64,000 nucleotides of DNA from Gemmatimonadota bacterium (GTDB lineage Bacteria > Latescibacterota > UBA2968): positions 1 to 64,000 of the forward strand of contig JAPPAB010000007.1 of assembly GCA_026705765.1 (NCBI GenBank), read 5' to 3'. Below the pieces are notes generated by a model. That model had not been told where the DNA came from. It ran no database searches and was given only the letters and a program-made list of their open reading frames with translations. Made by a program: the position numbers and the translations under genes. This document shows positions 26,025 through 35,126 of the stretch, one piece after another (position 1 is the stretch's first letter; each line of letters begins with the position of its first letter).

Positions 26025-28388
26025 ATGCCTGAACAACCAAATAAATTATCCAGACGCAAAGCAATTGCTGGCATTGGTATCAGTGGCATTGTCCTCACAC
26101 AGCACGCATTGTCTCAGGAGGTCGCCGTGAACACAACAAACAGTGCAACCATAACGCGCTACGCCACCGTTCAAGCTATGAAATCCTCGCCTGAAACCCG
26201 CGAAGGCGAATGGGTAGAAACCGCGGGTTTTTACATACCCGGCGATGGCGGCGCAGCCCTGTATCACATCGAAAAAACAGATGCAAATATCCAGCCAAAT
26301 GATGCCGACATCATCGCGCTGGACAATGGATTAGTCGCTATCTTACACGAAAACAAAGCCGTGAACTACAAAATGTTTGGCGCGATCGGCGATGGTAAAA
26401 ACGACGATGGCGTACAAATAACCCTGGCGCATAAATACGCCAATGCGCGCAAAGTCCCAATCGTGAATTTAAGCGGCGAATATTGGATCTTGCAAACCAA
26501 CGACATACCCATCAAAACCAACGTCTCTTGGGGGCAAACCACTTTTCACATCGATGAACAGTACAACAGCCAGAGGGAGCCGCGCTTTGAAATTCTCAAC
26601 GATCACCCCCCCAAAAAACTCACGCGAGACGAAACCATCAAAGCGGCTTTATTGAAAAAATTAAAGCCCGGCGTACAACTCATTCCCGAACTGGCACAAT
26701 ATGCAGGCCACCTCATCATCGCTGAAGATGATGACGATCGCATTGGCATTCGGGCAGGCAATTATTCAAAGGCGGGATGGGGGCGCGAAGAACTATTCTA
26801 TGTCGAAGAAGAAGGCCGTATCATTGGCGATATAGCCTGGGAATTCAAAAACTTCACCGACATAACCGCCATACCCTGCAACGACAATTACCTCATCGTC
26901 GAAGGCGGCGGATTTTACTTTTCTGGCGACAGTGGCAGCGGTAGATCCTGGCGGTATCACCACCACGGCATCTCCATAAAACGCAGCCGCACCATCATCC
27001 GTGAACAATGGATGGGCCTGGAAAAAGGGAAACGCGATATCTCCATGCACCCCCGTCGCGGCTTTTACGTATTCAGTGGTGTTTACGACGTCACACTGGA
27101 AAATATCCGCGCAATGCCCTGGGAAAAAAATCGCGAAGAAGAAGGCAAAGTCCTCGGCGCGGGCACCTATGGTATTGGCGGTGCGCGGATGCTCAATTGC
27201 ACCTTTCGCAACATCACAGCAGAAGGCGGCTGGGTTGCCTGGGGTGTTTTTGGCACCAACCTCAACAAAAACTTCCGCGTTGAAAACTGTCGTCTCAATC
27301 GCATCGACGTGCATTTCCACTGCTGGAACCTCTACATCAGCAACTGCACCATTGGCTTCAAAGGCATTGCCCTGACAGGAGGCGGTGAATTGGTAATCGA
27401 AAACACCACGCGCCACGGCAACCAATTCGTCAATTTCCGGCGCGACTATGGAGCCAAATGGGACGGACACATACGCATCCGCGGTTGCCGGCTAATGCCC
27501 AGTGGCAATGGCAGTGTTTCTGTCCTATCCTGTCGCCCGGCCGATTTCGACTACCAGTATCCCATAGGCTTTGCACGCACGGTCACAATCGAAAACCTGC
27601 TCATCGATTACAGCGCTGCATCCAAATCAAATGCACCGTGCTGGCTCCTGGACACCGTTTCCTTTTCCAAAACCAAAAACAATGCCCGCCTCTTCTTTCC
27701 CCATCGCATTGAATTTCGCAACATCACCGTCGAAGGCAGAAAACAGGGCGTTCGCCTCATCCGCATACCCAATCCACACCACTACGACCTGCGCCGCAAC
27801 GGCAGCTATGATGGCACGCAACTCCACGCCAACAGCACCATCATCTGCGACAATGTCCAACTCGAAAAATTTACTCAAGAAATTGCCGACGATGATGAAC
27901 AGGTACACATCCTGATCGGTGGAGAATCGGCGACCGACTATGCCGATGCACTCGCCCTCTATCCCAAAATGCGATTTACCGACTGTGAAAATATTAGCGC
28001 ATACCTGGGCAACTGCATTGCCAGTACGACTTTTGAACGGTGCAGCCTGAACACCATAACTGCACCCAACTTGCGGGGCGAACTCGTATTTACCGAATGT
28101 CGCCTCCAACCCGACGTAAAAAAAGTACCAGAGCAATTCTATATTTTGCAAAGCACACTGGGCACGCGCTTCACCAACTGCACCCTTCACGCGCCCATCG
28201 TCAACGGCACAATGAACCCGGGCCTGATAAACCGCCTGGGCTTCATCCAAATCAACGAATCTGTACAACACTACCATCTCAACACAGCACTTGGGAATGA
28301 TGTCATAGACCATCTCAAAAACTCAGGAACCACACTCACACCGGAATTCATCGCCAAACTAAAACTGCACCACGATTTGGAATCATAA
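26025..28388 (+). CDS. Tat-exported parallel beta-helix protein, polysaccharide-active or structural
   Basis: A 787-residue protein. The N terminus carries a twin-arginine signal (SRRKAIAGIGISGIVL, residues 9-24) with cleavage probable near HALSQE. A region around residues 118-160 reads KMFGAIGDGKNDDGVQIT, the typical opening of pectate-lyase-like beta-helix proteins and phage tailspikes. From about residue 330 on there are repeated short strands (ITLENIRAMPW-like turns: LENIRA, FRNITAEG, VENCRLNRID, ISNCTIGF, IENTTRHG, FRNITVEG), the pattern of right-handed beta-helix coils. Catalytic residues could not be assigned, so lyase, hydrolase or binding are all possible. Lies between the PLP enzyme and a creatininase-like gene. 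Confidence 0.75.
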   Translation: MPEQPNKLSRRKAIAGIGISGIVLTQHALSQEVAVNTTNSATITRYATVQAMKSSPETREGEWVETAGFYIPGDGGAALYHIEKTDANIQPNDADIIALDNGLVAILHENKAVNYKMFGAIGDGKNDDGVQITLAHKYANARKVPIVNLSGEYWILQTNDIPIKTNVSWGQTTFHIDEQYNSQREPRFEILNDHPPKKLTRDETIKAALLKKLKPGVQLIPELAQYAGHLIIAEDDDDRIGIRAGNYSKAGWGREELFYVEEEGRIIGDIAWEFKNFTDITAIPCNDNYLIVEGGGFYFSGDSGSGRSWRYHHHGISIKRSRTIIREQWMGLEKGKRDISMHPRRGFYVFSGVYDVTLENIRAMPWEKNREEEGKVLGAGTYGIGGARMLNCTFRNITAEGGWVAWGVFGTNLNKNFRVENCRLNRIDVHFHCWNLYISNCTIGFKGIALTGGGELVIENTTRHGNQFVNFRRDYGAKWDGHIRIRGCRLMPSGNGSVSVLSCRPADFDYQYPIGFARTVTIENLLIDYSAASKSNAPCWLLDTVSFSKTKNNARLFFPHRIEFRNITVEGRKQGVRLIRIPNPHHYDLRRNGSYDGTQLHANSTIICDNVQLEKFTQEIADDDEQVHILIGGESATDYADALALYPKMRFTDCENISAYLGNCIASTTFERCSLNTITAPNLRGELVFTECRLQPDVKKVPEQFYILQSTLGTRFTNCTLHAPIVNGTMNPGLINRLGFIQINESVQHYHLNTALGNDVIDHLKNSGTTLTPEFIAKLKLHHDLES

Positions 28389-28421
28389 CTTCATTCCAAT
28401 TTTTCAAAAGGAGCACGCCCC

Positions 28422-29321
28422 GTGAGAGACGTACGCTGGGAACGCATGTTCCCCGATGAACTCGAAGCCGCATTCGAAGCCTGCCCAGTCGTCTATTTCC
28501 CCTATGGCCTGTGCGAACCACACGGCCCGCAAAATGCCGTGGGACTCGACGCCCTCAAAGCCCACGGCATTGCCGTTCGCGCCGCGCACAAACACGGCGG
28601 CATCGTCGCCCCGCCCGACTACTGGCATATCCACGAAATTGGGGGCTATGCCCTCTGGTCAGAACGCTCGGTTGGCCAGCCTGAACGATCCTGGCTAACC
28701 TGCATGCCGCCCTGGCAACACTTCAAAAATATCTGCTATCACATCCGCCAGACCGACACCCTCGGCTTTCACGCGGCCATCCTCCTCACCGGGCACTACG
28801 GCCCCAACTGGCAAGACCTGAAAACCCTGTGCGAACTCATCCAGCCCCATGTGGGCCTGCGCCTGTATAGCCTGCCCGACTTTGAAGCCAACCAACCCGG
28901 CTTTGACAATGACAACAACAGCGGTGGCGACCACGCGGGAAAGGTCGAAACCTCACTTCTATGGGCCATTGAACCCGACTGTGTCGATATCTCGCGTTTG
29001 CCGCCCGAAAGCGAACCCGGTCCGCACTTTGCCATGGGCCAAAACGTCCGCGAATCCAATCGCCAGATTGGCGAACGCATGGTCAATGACGAAATCGAAT
29101 GGCTCGGCAACAAAGTTAGAGAATTACTCGCCGCGTATGAATCGGAAAAACCCACGCAAAAACTATGCACCTTTGACCAGGTCGAACACATCTGGGAAAC
29201 CGTTATCCGTCCCGAACTGCCCAACTTCCGCACCATGCAAACAGCCTGGTCGGACGACGCCACACTCCCGGAAGACTCTGTCTGGTACGCCAACTGGAAA
29301 GTGCCAGACCGCGAATTCTAA
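28422..29321 (+). CDS. Creatininase-family amidohydrolase
   Basis: A 299-residue protein starting at GTG 28422 after AAAAGGAG. Family landmarks are YFPYGLCEPHGPQNAVGLDAL (the E-x-H-G-P metal region), LLTGHYGPNW (usual GHGGN) and GGDHAGKVETSLLW (HAGxxETS). These bind the metals used to hydrolyse cyclic amides such as creatinine or formamidopyrimidine-type compounds. GHYGPN instead of GHGGN and QNAVGLD instead of HLPLxTD depart from the textbook motifs, so the substrate probably differs. It is the last gene of the three-gene + strand group; a strong hairpin follows. Confidence 0.85.
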   Translation: MRDVRWERMFPDELEAAFEACPVVYFPYGLCEPHGPQNAVGLDALKAHGIAVRAAHKHGGIVAPPDYWHIHEIGGYALWSERSVGQPERSWLTCMPPWQHFKNICYHIRQTDTLGFHAAILLTGHYGPNWQDLKTLCELIQPHVGLRLYSLPDFEANQPGFDNDNNSGGDHAGKVETSLLWAIEPDCVDISRLPPESEPGPHFAMGQNVRESNRQIGERMVNDEIEWLGNKVRELLAAYESEKPTQKLCTFDQVEHIWETVIRPELPNFRTMQTAWSDDATLPEDSVWYANWKVPDREF

Positions 29322-29328
29322 AATAAAA

Positions 29329-29357
29329 ACGGCCTGCGCATTATCAACGCAGGCCGT
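29329..29357. terminator. Perfect 10-bp hairpin after the creatininase gene
   Basis: ACGGCCTGCG (29329-29338) pairs perfectly with CGCAGGCCGT (29348-29357) around a 9-nt loop. On the + strand only ATCTCATT follows, a poor U tract, while the - strand side has TTTTATTTT. As no - strand gene lies near, termination of the + strand transcript is assumed. Confidence 0.6.
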
Positions 29358-29390
29358 ATCTCATTGCAGAGCTGTTTTACCCAATCGCAC

Positions 29391-29418
29391 TTGTTGTCAA
29401 TAGAAGATTGTATATATT
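29391..29418 (+). promoter_or_regulatory. Likely promoter of the TonB receptor gene
   Basis: TTGTTG (29391-29396), 16-nt spacer, TATATT (29413-29418), 66 bp before the start at 29485. Confidence 0.4.
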
Positions 29419-29484
29419 AGCACAACAACATCGTCCAATACGCCACACATAGCGTATGTGTCCCATTTTTTCAGGAGGTACAAT

Positions 29485-32154
29485 ATGAAGCAACTGATTA
29501 TGTTTTTTGCTCTATCCCTTTTACCCCTCTCAACCCTGTCTGCCGCCGAATTAAAAGGCAAAGTCCGCGATGCCGAAACCGGCGAAGCCCTGCCGGGCGC
29601 AAACGTGTATTTAGAAGGTGCTGGGCGAGGAACTGCCACCGATCTCGATGGACAATTTGAGATCACCCGAATCGGTGAAGGCAGCTATACACTCGTCATA
29701 AGTTTTGTAGGATACAAAGAATATCGTAGCACCGTCGTTGTAGAACCAGATGCTGCCGAGTTATTTATAGAACTCATGCCCGAAGCATTTCGAGGCAAAG
29801 AAGTCACCGTCGTTGCCGACCGGGCCAAATTGCGCGAAACGCCCGTTGCCTTCTCAGACGTTCCAAAAGCCGATATGGAGCGCAAACTCGGCTCGCGCGA
29901 TCTCCCGATGATTTTGAATGATACACCGGGTGTTTATGCAACCGAGCAAGGTGGAGGCCCAGGCGATTCTCGCATCAATGTGAGGGGATTTGACCAGCGC
30001 AACGTCGCCGTCATGATCAACGGCGTGCCAGTCAACGATATGGAAAACGGCTGGGTCTATTGGTCCAACTGGGATGGCCTGAGCGATGTCACGTCATCAA
30101 TCCAGGTCCAGCGCGGATTGGGAGCCTCAAATCTGGCAATAGCCTCAGTGGGTGGCACCATGAACATTGTCACCGACATCGCCCGCCAACAGCGCGGGTT
30201 CAAAATCAAACAGGAAGCGGGAAACAACGCCTTTTACAAAACCACAGTCAATTTTTCATCGGGTTTGATGAACGGCAAAACCGCTTTCACCCTGGGCCTC
30301 ACGCGCAAAATCGGCGATGGCCTGCCCGATCAGGCCTGGACATCGGCGTGGTCCTATTTTGGCGCACTGAGCTTTTTAGCATCTGAGACACAAAAAATTG
30401 ACCTGTTTGTCGTAGGCGCGCCACAACGCCACGGGCATCGACTCTACAAGCAATCCATCGCAACCTTTGATGCCGATTACGCCCGATCCCTGGGCATTGA
30501 TGTTGCGGATGCGAGAACCTACGGCATCGACTACAATCCAAACTGGGGACGCTCGCCATTTTCATCCTACCAGGAGTACTACAACGGCCAGGTACACGAC
30601 GCACGCGATAGTGGCATCATCATGGAACGCGAGAATTTTTACCACAAACCCCAGATCAATCTAAACTGGTACTGGACACCCAACGAACAATTCATCCTGT
30701 CCAACGTATTTTATTTTTCGCGCGGCAAAGGCGGCGGCACAGGACGTTTGGGCACCAACCCGCGCTCGTTACCCGATGGCAGCATCAACTGGCAACGCGT
30801 TGCCGATGAATTGAACACCCAAACAGCGTCGGAAGCCCATCCCGACCTGGTAGGTGCAGGTGAAGTGGGCAGCAGTGAAATTGCGGCGAGAACCGTCATC
30901 CGAAACTCAGTCAACCAGCACTTCTGGTATGGGTATTTGGGCACAGCTGAACACCGTTTGAGCGACATCTACACGCTGGCCTTTGGCATAGATTTGCGCT
31001 ATTACAGAGGGCAACACTGGCGCGAAGTACGCAATTTGCTCGGTGCCGATTATTACGTCTTTCCATGGGACAGAAACGCCACGACCTCCGTCAAGCGACT
31101 CGGAGACAAAGTCTCCTACCACAACGACGGCCTCACGCGCTGGGGCGGTGGTTTTGCACAACTCGAAGGTCGATTTAACAACTTTACGACATTTTTGAGC
31201 ACATCTGCATCCATAACAGGTTATAAACGCATCGACTATTTCCGCGCAAAGATCAACGGCGACTGGGACCAGACAGACTGGGAGAACTTCAAAGGCTACA
31301 CCGTAAAAGTGGGCGGCAACTACAACGCAACCCCCGCGGTCAATATATATGCCAACATCGGCTGGCTTTCAACAGCCCCCAAATTCGACTCTGTTTATCA
31401 CTACGACAACAGCCTCTACGATCCCACATTCAATGAAAAAGTCGCTTCCTTTGAGTTGGGCACCGGTTATTTTAAACGCGGCGTAGTGACAGCAAACACA
31501 AATTTCTATTACACCAGATGGATAGACCGCTCGTGGCCCAAGAGCATTTACAGCGAAAAACTCGACCAGAGCTTCCGATTTTTGCTAAACGGCATTGACG
31601 CGCGGCATACAGGTATAGAGTTCGACCTGAAAGCGCGTCCCCATTCCATGCTGGAAGTGCGCGGCATGTTATCGCTGGGCAACTGGGAATGGCTCAACGA
31701 TGCCAATGTCACATTTTCGCCCGAAGAAGACCCATCGGTTATCGGCAATTTTCAAGTCTATGCCAAAGGGCTAAAAGTGGGTGACTCGGCGCAAAAAACC
31801 CTTGCACTGAGCGGTACAGTATTTCCCACACGCGGCCTCTACGCCTCGCTGAATCTGCGGCGTTTTATGGATCACTACGCTAAATTTGATCCCGCCAACC
31901 GAACAGATGCCAGCGACCGAAAACAGTCCTGGCAGCTCCCAAATTACAACCTGGTAAATCTGCATGCGGGCTACACCCTGCCCGGCAATACATTTGGCAA
32001 TGGCAAAGTGAAACTGCAATTGCACGTCTTCAATTTGCTCGACGAACGCTACGTGTCCGATGCAGATGACGGCAACAATCACGACGCAGCGAGCGCCCGC
32101 GTTTTCCTCGGCCTATCGCGCCGCTGGAATATTTCGCTATCGTACGATTATTAA
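29485..32154 (+). CDS. TonB-dependent outer-membrane receptor with CarboxypepD_reg-like domain
   Basis: An 889-residue receptor starting 7 nt after AGGAGG. Signal peptide (residues 1-20, ending LSAAE). A carboxypeptidase-regulatory-like domain follows (KGKVRDAETGEALPGANV to about residue 100), then the plug (LGSRDLPMILNDTPGVY, GGGPGDSRINVRGFDQRN, INGVPVNDMENG) and a 22-strand-type barrel with the C-terminal strand ending WNISLSYDY. This resembles SusC-like and other TonB-dependent transporters that import carbohydrates or iron complexes. A DapA-like lyase follows after 30 bp, suggesting uptake and catabolism of a sugar acid. No SusD partner is present. Confidence 0.92.
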   Translation: MKQLIMFFALSLLPLSTLSAAELKGKVRDAETGEALPGANVYLEGAGRGTATDLDGQFEITRIGEGSYTLVISFVGYKEYRSTVVVEPDAAELFIELMPEAFRGKEVTVVADRAKLRETPVAFSDVPKADMERKLGSRDLPMILNDTPGVYATEQGGGPGDSRINVRGFDQRNVAVMINGVPVNDMENGWVYWSNWDGLSDVTSSIQVQRGLGASNLAIASVGGTMNIVTDIARQQRGFKIKQEAGNNAFYKTTVNFSSGLMNGKTAFTLGLTRKIGDGLPDQAWTSAWSYFGALSFLASETQKIDLFVVGAPQRHGHRLYKQSIATFDADYARSLGIDVADARTYGIDYNPNWGRSPFSSYQEYYNGQVHDARDSGIIMERENFYHKPQINLNWYWTPNEQFILSNVFYFSRGKGGGTGRLGTNPRSLPDGSINWQRVADELNTQTASEAHPDLVGAGEVGSSEIAARTVIRNSVNQHFWYGYLGTAEHRLSDIYTLAFGIDLRYYRGQHWREVRNLLGADYYVFPWDRNATTSVKRLGDKVSYHNDGLTRWGGGFAQLEGRFNNFTTFLSTSASITGYKRIDYFRAKINGDWDQTDWENFKGYTVKVGGNYNATPAVNIYANIGWLSTAPKFDSVYHYDNSLYDPTFNEKVASFELGTGYFKRGVVTANTNFYYTRWIDRSWPKSIYSEKLDQSFRFLLNGIDARHTGIEFDLKARPHSMLEVRGMLSLGNWEWLNDANVTFSPEEDPSVIGNFQVYAKGLKVGDSAQKTLALSGTVFPTRGLYASLNLRRFMDHYAKFDPANRTDASDRKQSWQLPNYNLVNLHAGYTLPGNTFGNGKVKLQLHVFNLLDERYVSDADDGNNHDAASARVFLGLSRRWNISLSYDY

Positions 32155-32184
32155 CATCCAACAGTTCTAACACAGGAGACCTCC

Positions 32185-33084
32185 GTGAGCGATCCCATCC
32201 GCGGTATCTTGCCCGTATTACAAACACCCGTTGCCGAATCCGGCGACTTCGACATCGAAAGCCTTGAACGGCAAATCGACTTTTGCATCGCCGCCGGTGC
32301 AGGCGGCTTGGTCTTTCCCGTGCTCGGTGGTGAATTTCAATATCTCTCTGACCGGGAGCGACAAACCCTGGTCGGAATCGTCGTCAAAAAAACCGACAAA
32401 CGCATCCCCGTCATCGTCGGTGTGGCCGGCACCAATATCTCCACAGCCACCGAACACGCCGCCCATGCCGGGCGCGCAGGCGCCGATGCCGTCATCGCCA
32501 TGCCCCCCTATATGGGCAGCGGTGGACCCGATGAAAACCTCCGCTACTTCGAGGCCATTTCCAGCGCGGGACAATTGCCCATTTTCATCCAGAACGCAGG
32601 TGCAGGCATGCAACCTCCCGCACTCGTGCGCCTGCTCACCGAAGTCGAGCACCTCATCTACGTCAAGGAAGAAGCCAACCCCAGCGCACATCACATCAGC
32701 GCCATTGTCGCCGAAGCAGGTGATCACTGTCAGGGCGTTTTTGGCGGGGCCTGGTGCCGCTGGATGATCTCAGAAATGCGACGAGGCGCCAGCGGCTTTA
32801 TGCCCGGCGCCCCGGTTGTCGATATTCACGTCGATATCTGGGATGCCTTTCAAGCAGGCGATGAAGACAGAGCACGCGATCTCTTCGATCAACTCCTGCC
32901 ACTCACCAACCTGATCCAGATCCTCGGTCTCCGCCTGGTTAAAGAAGTACTCATTCGTCGAGGCATCTTCAAAACGAGCGGCATGCGCGCGCCCGGCAGC
33001 ACACAATTGGACGACGACGACCACCGCGAACTCGACGCCATCCTCAAAAAACTTCGCCCTCTATTCCGCACAGAGGCGTCATAG
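32185..33084 (+). CDS. Dihydrodipicolinate synthase/N-acetylneuraminate lyase family aldolase
   Basis: A 299-residue TIM-barrel aldolase of the DapA/NanA family; GTG at 32185 follows CAGGAG. The Schiff-base lysine is in YVKEEANP, and GGEFQYLSDRERQTLVG matches the family signature with G-E instead of the usual G-T-T-G-E. The segment with the catalytic tyrosine (Y-N-x-P in DapA) reads IFIQNAGAGM, so that tyrosine is absent; the reaction is likely not lysine synthesis. Probably splits or dehydrates a 2-keto-3-deoxy sugar acid. Co-transcribed with the TonB receptor. The last residues (RPLFRTEAS) end cleanly. Confidence 0.87.
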   Translation: MSDPIRGILPVLQTPVAESGDFDIESLERQIDFCIAAGAGGLVFPVLGGEFQYLSDRERQTLVGIVVKKTDKRIPVIVGVAGTNISTATEHAAHAGRAGADAVIAMPPYMGSGGPDENLRYFEAISSAGQLPIFIQNAGAGMQPPALVRLLTEVEHLIYVKEEANPSAHHISAIVAEAGDHCQGVFGGAWCRWMISEMRRGASGFMPGAPVVDIHVDIWDAFQAGDEDRARDLFDQLLPLTNLIQILGLRLVKEVLIRRGIFKTSGMRAPGSTQLDDDDHRELDAILKKLRPLFRTEAS

Positions 33085-33145
33085 ATAGGAATGCACCTTC
33101 ATGTTGATGACTTTGATTCGATAAAAGGCGTGCAAACAGTCTTCC

Positions 33146-33174
33146 CGGACGCGCAATTTGGTACCGAGCAGGGC
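33146..33174 (-). pseudogene. Short remnant of an enolase-superfamily gene
   Basis: 29 bp match 38102-38130, inside the enolase-superfamily gene of the same window, at 27 of 29 positions and in the same strand. Translated on the - strand it gives IQALLGTKLRVRE, corresponding to HALLGTKLRDRC. It is bounded by a stop on the 5' side and has no further recognisable similarity. It sits just beyond the HicA gene, in the 114-bp gap before the DapA-like stop. Confidence 0.4.
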
Positions 33175-33198
33175 TTGGATCTTTTAAGAGGAGCCATT

Positions 33199-33423
33199 CT
33201 ACATCAATTTCCGAAATTTTTCTTCATTAATTCCCGCCTGCCGCAGCATTTCATAAAATAGCCACCGCGGAATATCTCGTCCATGTTTGTGGCTAATGCG
33301 AACGCGCAAAATCGTTCCGTTTACGAGCACTTTGCGCCAAGTCTCGTGTTTCCGAGATCGAATTTTTGCGAATCCCAAAACGCGCAATACTTTGCGAAAT
33401 TGATCAAACCTGTACACGGCCAT
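33199..33423 (-). CDS. hicA: HicA-like toxin (YcfA-type mRNA interferase family)
   Basis: A 74-residue basic protein, MAVYRFDQFRKVLRVLGFAK, followed by SRKHETWRKVL (the likely catalytic His), and VRISHKHGRDIPRWLFYEMLRQAGI. This dsRBD-like layout with a single catalytic histidine after a GF turn, and a C-terminal helix leading to the QAGI turn, is typical of HicA toxins. ATG at 33423 gives the expected length; TTG at 33435 is an alternative. The gene overlaps the upstream HicB-like gene by 20 bp. It would cut mRNA in the absence of its partner. Family assignment is good, function is inferred from the pairing. Confidence 0.75.
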   Translation of the reverse strand: MAVYRFDQFRKVLRVLGFAKIRSRKHETWRKVLVNGTILRVRISHKHGRDIPRWLFYEMLRQAGINEEKFRKLM

Positions 33424-33733
33424 GGTGAATTTCAATTAGCATGCGAATATCCCAGACATCTTTACATGCATCAATCGCCTGGATATAAGGCAAATGATGG
33501 GCGCGATTAGGACTGTTTTCATAAATTTCTAAGTCCTCTAAATATTCCTCAGCATAATCCTGCATGGCTTCCAGCATATCTTCCAGCGCTTCATCGGGCG
33601 TTGCCATTTCAGTCACCAAATCCAATTCGGGACAGAAAGCGCATACCATCGCGTCATCTCGAGCAAGAATTATTGTCAATCGTTTTTCAAAAAATGAAAT
33701 TTTCGGTGGCAAAAGCGATTGTTCATTGTTCAT
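33404..33733 (-). CDS. hicB: HicB-like antitoxin
   Basis: A 109-residue protein. Residues 18-60 show the HicB partial-RNase-H-like pattern: LTIILARDDAMVCAFCPELDL and TPDEALEDMLEAMQDYAEEYLED, i.e. the CPELDL turn and the regularly spaced E-A-x-x-x-x helix. The C terminus is longer than in minimal HicB proteins and lacks a clear helix-turn-helix, so DNA binding is uncertain. ATG at 33733 shares its A with the TAA of the oxidoreductase gene, and AAAGGAG precedes it, so it is translationally coupled to that gene. The order antitoxin-toxin is the reverse of E. coli hicAB but known elsewhere. Confidence 0.75.
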   Translation of the reverse strand: MNNEQSLLPPKISFFEKRLTIILARDDAMVCAFCPELDLVTEMATPDEALEDMLEAMQDYAEEYLEDLEIYENSPNRAHHLPYIQAIDACKDVWDIRMLIEIHHGRVQV

Positions 33734-35091
33734 TATTCGCTCCTTTCCACAAAGCGTTGTACCATTTCCCGGCGGAGACGGAGAATGGCGTTGTTTTCGT
33801 CCAAATCGACGTCGGATTGGTGTATGGATTGCCCTGCGGCGATTTTGTGTTTTAGCTTGAGATCGTGAGCCAGGCCTATGGGCAGGGCGTTAGATGTACG
33901 AGCCTGATTAGCAGGCCTGAGTTTGCCGTACACCCGGTAGCCGCCTTCGCCATCAAGGACTTCTCCCTGGGAGAGATCGCGTTTTGCAGTGGCGACAACG
34001 TCTGCATTAAAAACAACGGGCGCGCCGCTGGCTTCGCCGCGTAAGCCAGCGCGCAAGACGCTGGTGGTGAGTTCCATGCCAACCAGGTGGTAGGGGCGGT
34101 AGATGGCCGTGTAACGCCCAGTGGAATCAGTGGGAAGGCCGTATTCGGAGAAACAGCGGCGGATGTAGTCGCCGGGAGCTTCAATGGTGACGTAAACTCC
34201 CCAGCGCAGATCCCGATCTACAGGGATTCCATCTGGTTTCAGGCTGGAGACAACCTCGACGGTTCCTTTGTGAGAAAGCTGCCCCCCGTCGCTATGAGGC
34301 CGGCAAATATCGGGCAGTTGGTCAATGCCGCAGGGCGGGAATTTCAGGCCTTCGGGCTGGGGATTCAGGCCAGTGGCATTTGAGACAGCGGCCATTTCAA
34401 TGGCGGATTTTGTGCCGTCCAAAAAGGAATTGAACATATGGGGATTCAGACCGCCTTTTGCAGCGGTTTCAGCATCGAAACCGTAGTGCTCCCAGACAGT
34501 ATCAGGAGTGGATGTGTGGTACTCGGGCCGGTATTTGGTGCCCTTGCCAGCGCAGACAATGTCGAAGCCATTGGTCTTAGCCCATTCAACCAGTTCACAG
34601 ATCAAAGCCGGTTGGTCGCCATAGGCGAGGGTGTACACGAGGCCAGCAGATGCTGCACGTTGAGCCAGAATGGGACCGACCAGAACGTCTGCTTCGACAT
34701 TGACCATGACCAGGTGTCGCCCGTGTTCGATAGCCTGAAGGGCGTGGTGGATGCCCGCGAGAGGATTGCCAGTGGCTTCGACCAGAACGTCCAGACCATC
34801 CGCCCGGATGAGGGCCTCGCTGTCATCAGTGAGATGGGTGGCGCCGGTTTTGAGGGCGTGATCAAAGTCGATTGCGGCAAATTGTTCGGGCGACCACTCA
34901 GCACGCGTGAGGGCTTCTCGCGCCCGGTGCAGGGATAGATCGGCCACACCCAGGACGTGCAGACCCGCAACGCGACGGGCCTGTGCCAGAAACATGGTGC
35001 CGAATTTTCCAGCGCCGATGAGGCCCACGCGAAGAGGATTTTTAGACTCGGCGCGGGCGGTTAGCAGGTATAGGAGTTGACCATTAGCCAA
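33733..35091 (-). CDS. NAD(P)-dependent oxidoreductase with C-terminal SAF domain
   Basis: A 452-residue protein. The N-terminal Rossmann fold has LRVGLIGAGKFGTMFLAQ (residues 20-37), the central part VLVEATGNPLAGIHHALQA resembles homoserine-dehydrogenase-type active-site regions, and the C-terminal ~80 residues read as an SAF domain (ALPIGLAHDLKLKHKIAAGQSI ...). This domain order is seen in sugar-acid dehydrogenases or FlgA-annotated oxidoreductases of catabolic gene clusters. Start TTG at 35091 follows GGGGG by 6 nt; no ATG is in frame nearby. It lies in the sulfatase-enolase cluster and its stop overlaps hicB. The exact reaction is unknown. Confidence 0.75.
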   Translation of the reverse strand: MANGQLLYLLTARAESKNPLRVGLIGAGKFGTMFLAQARRVAGLHVLGVADLSLHRAREALTRAEWSPEQFAAIDFDHALKTGATHLTDDSEALIRADGLDVLVEATGNPLAGIHHALQAIEHGRHLVMVNVEADVLVGPILAQRAASAGLVYTLAYGDQPALICELVEWAKTNGFDIVCAGKGTKYRPEYHTSTPDTVWEHYGFDAETAAKGGLNPHMFNSFLDGTKSAIEMAAVSNATGLNPQPEGLKFPPCGIDQLPDICRPHSDGGQLSHKGTVEVVSSLKPDGIPVDRDLRWGVYVTIEAPGDYIRRCFSEYGLPTDSTGRYTAIYRPYHLVGMELTTSVLRAGLRGEASGAPVVFNADVVATAKRDLSQGEVLDGEGGYRVYGKLRPANQARTSNALPIGLAHDLKLKHKIAAGQSIHQSDVDLDENNAILRLRREMVQRFVERSE

Positions 35092-35126
35092 AGAATTCCC
35101 CCAGGAGAAAATTATGCGAGTCTCAA

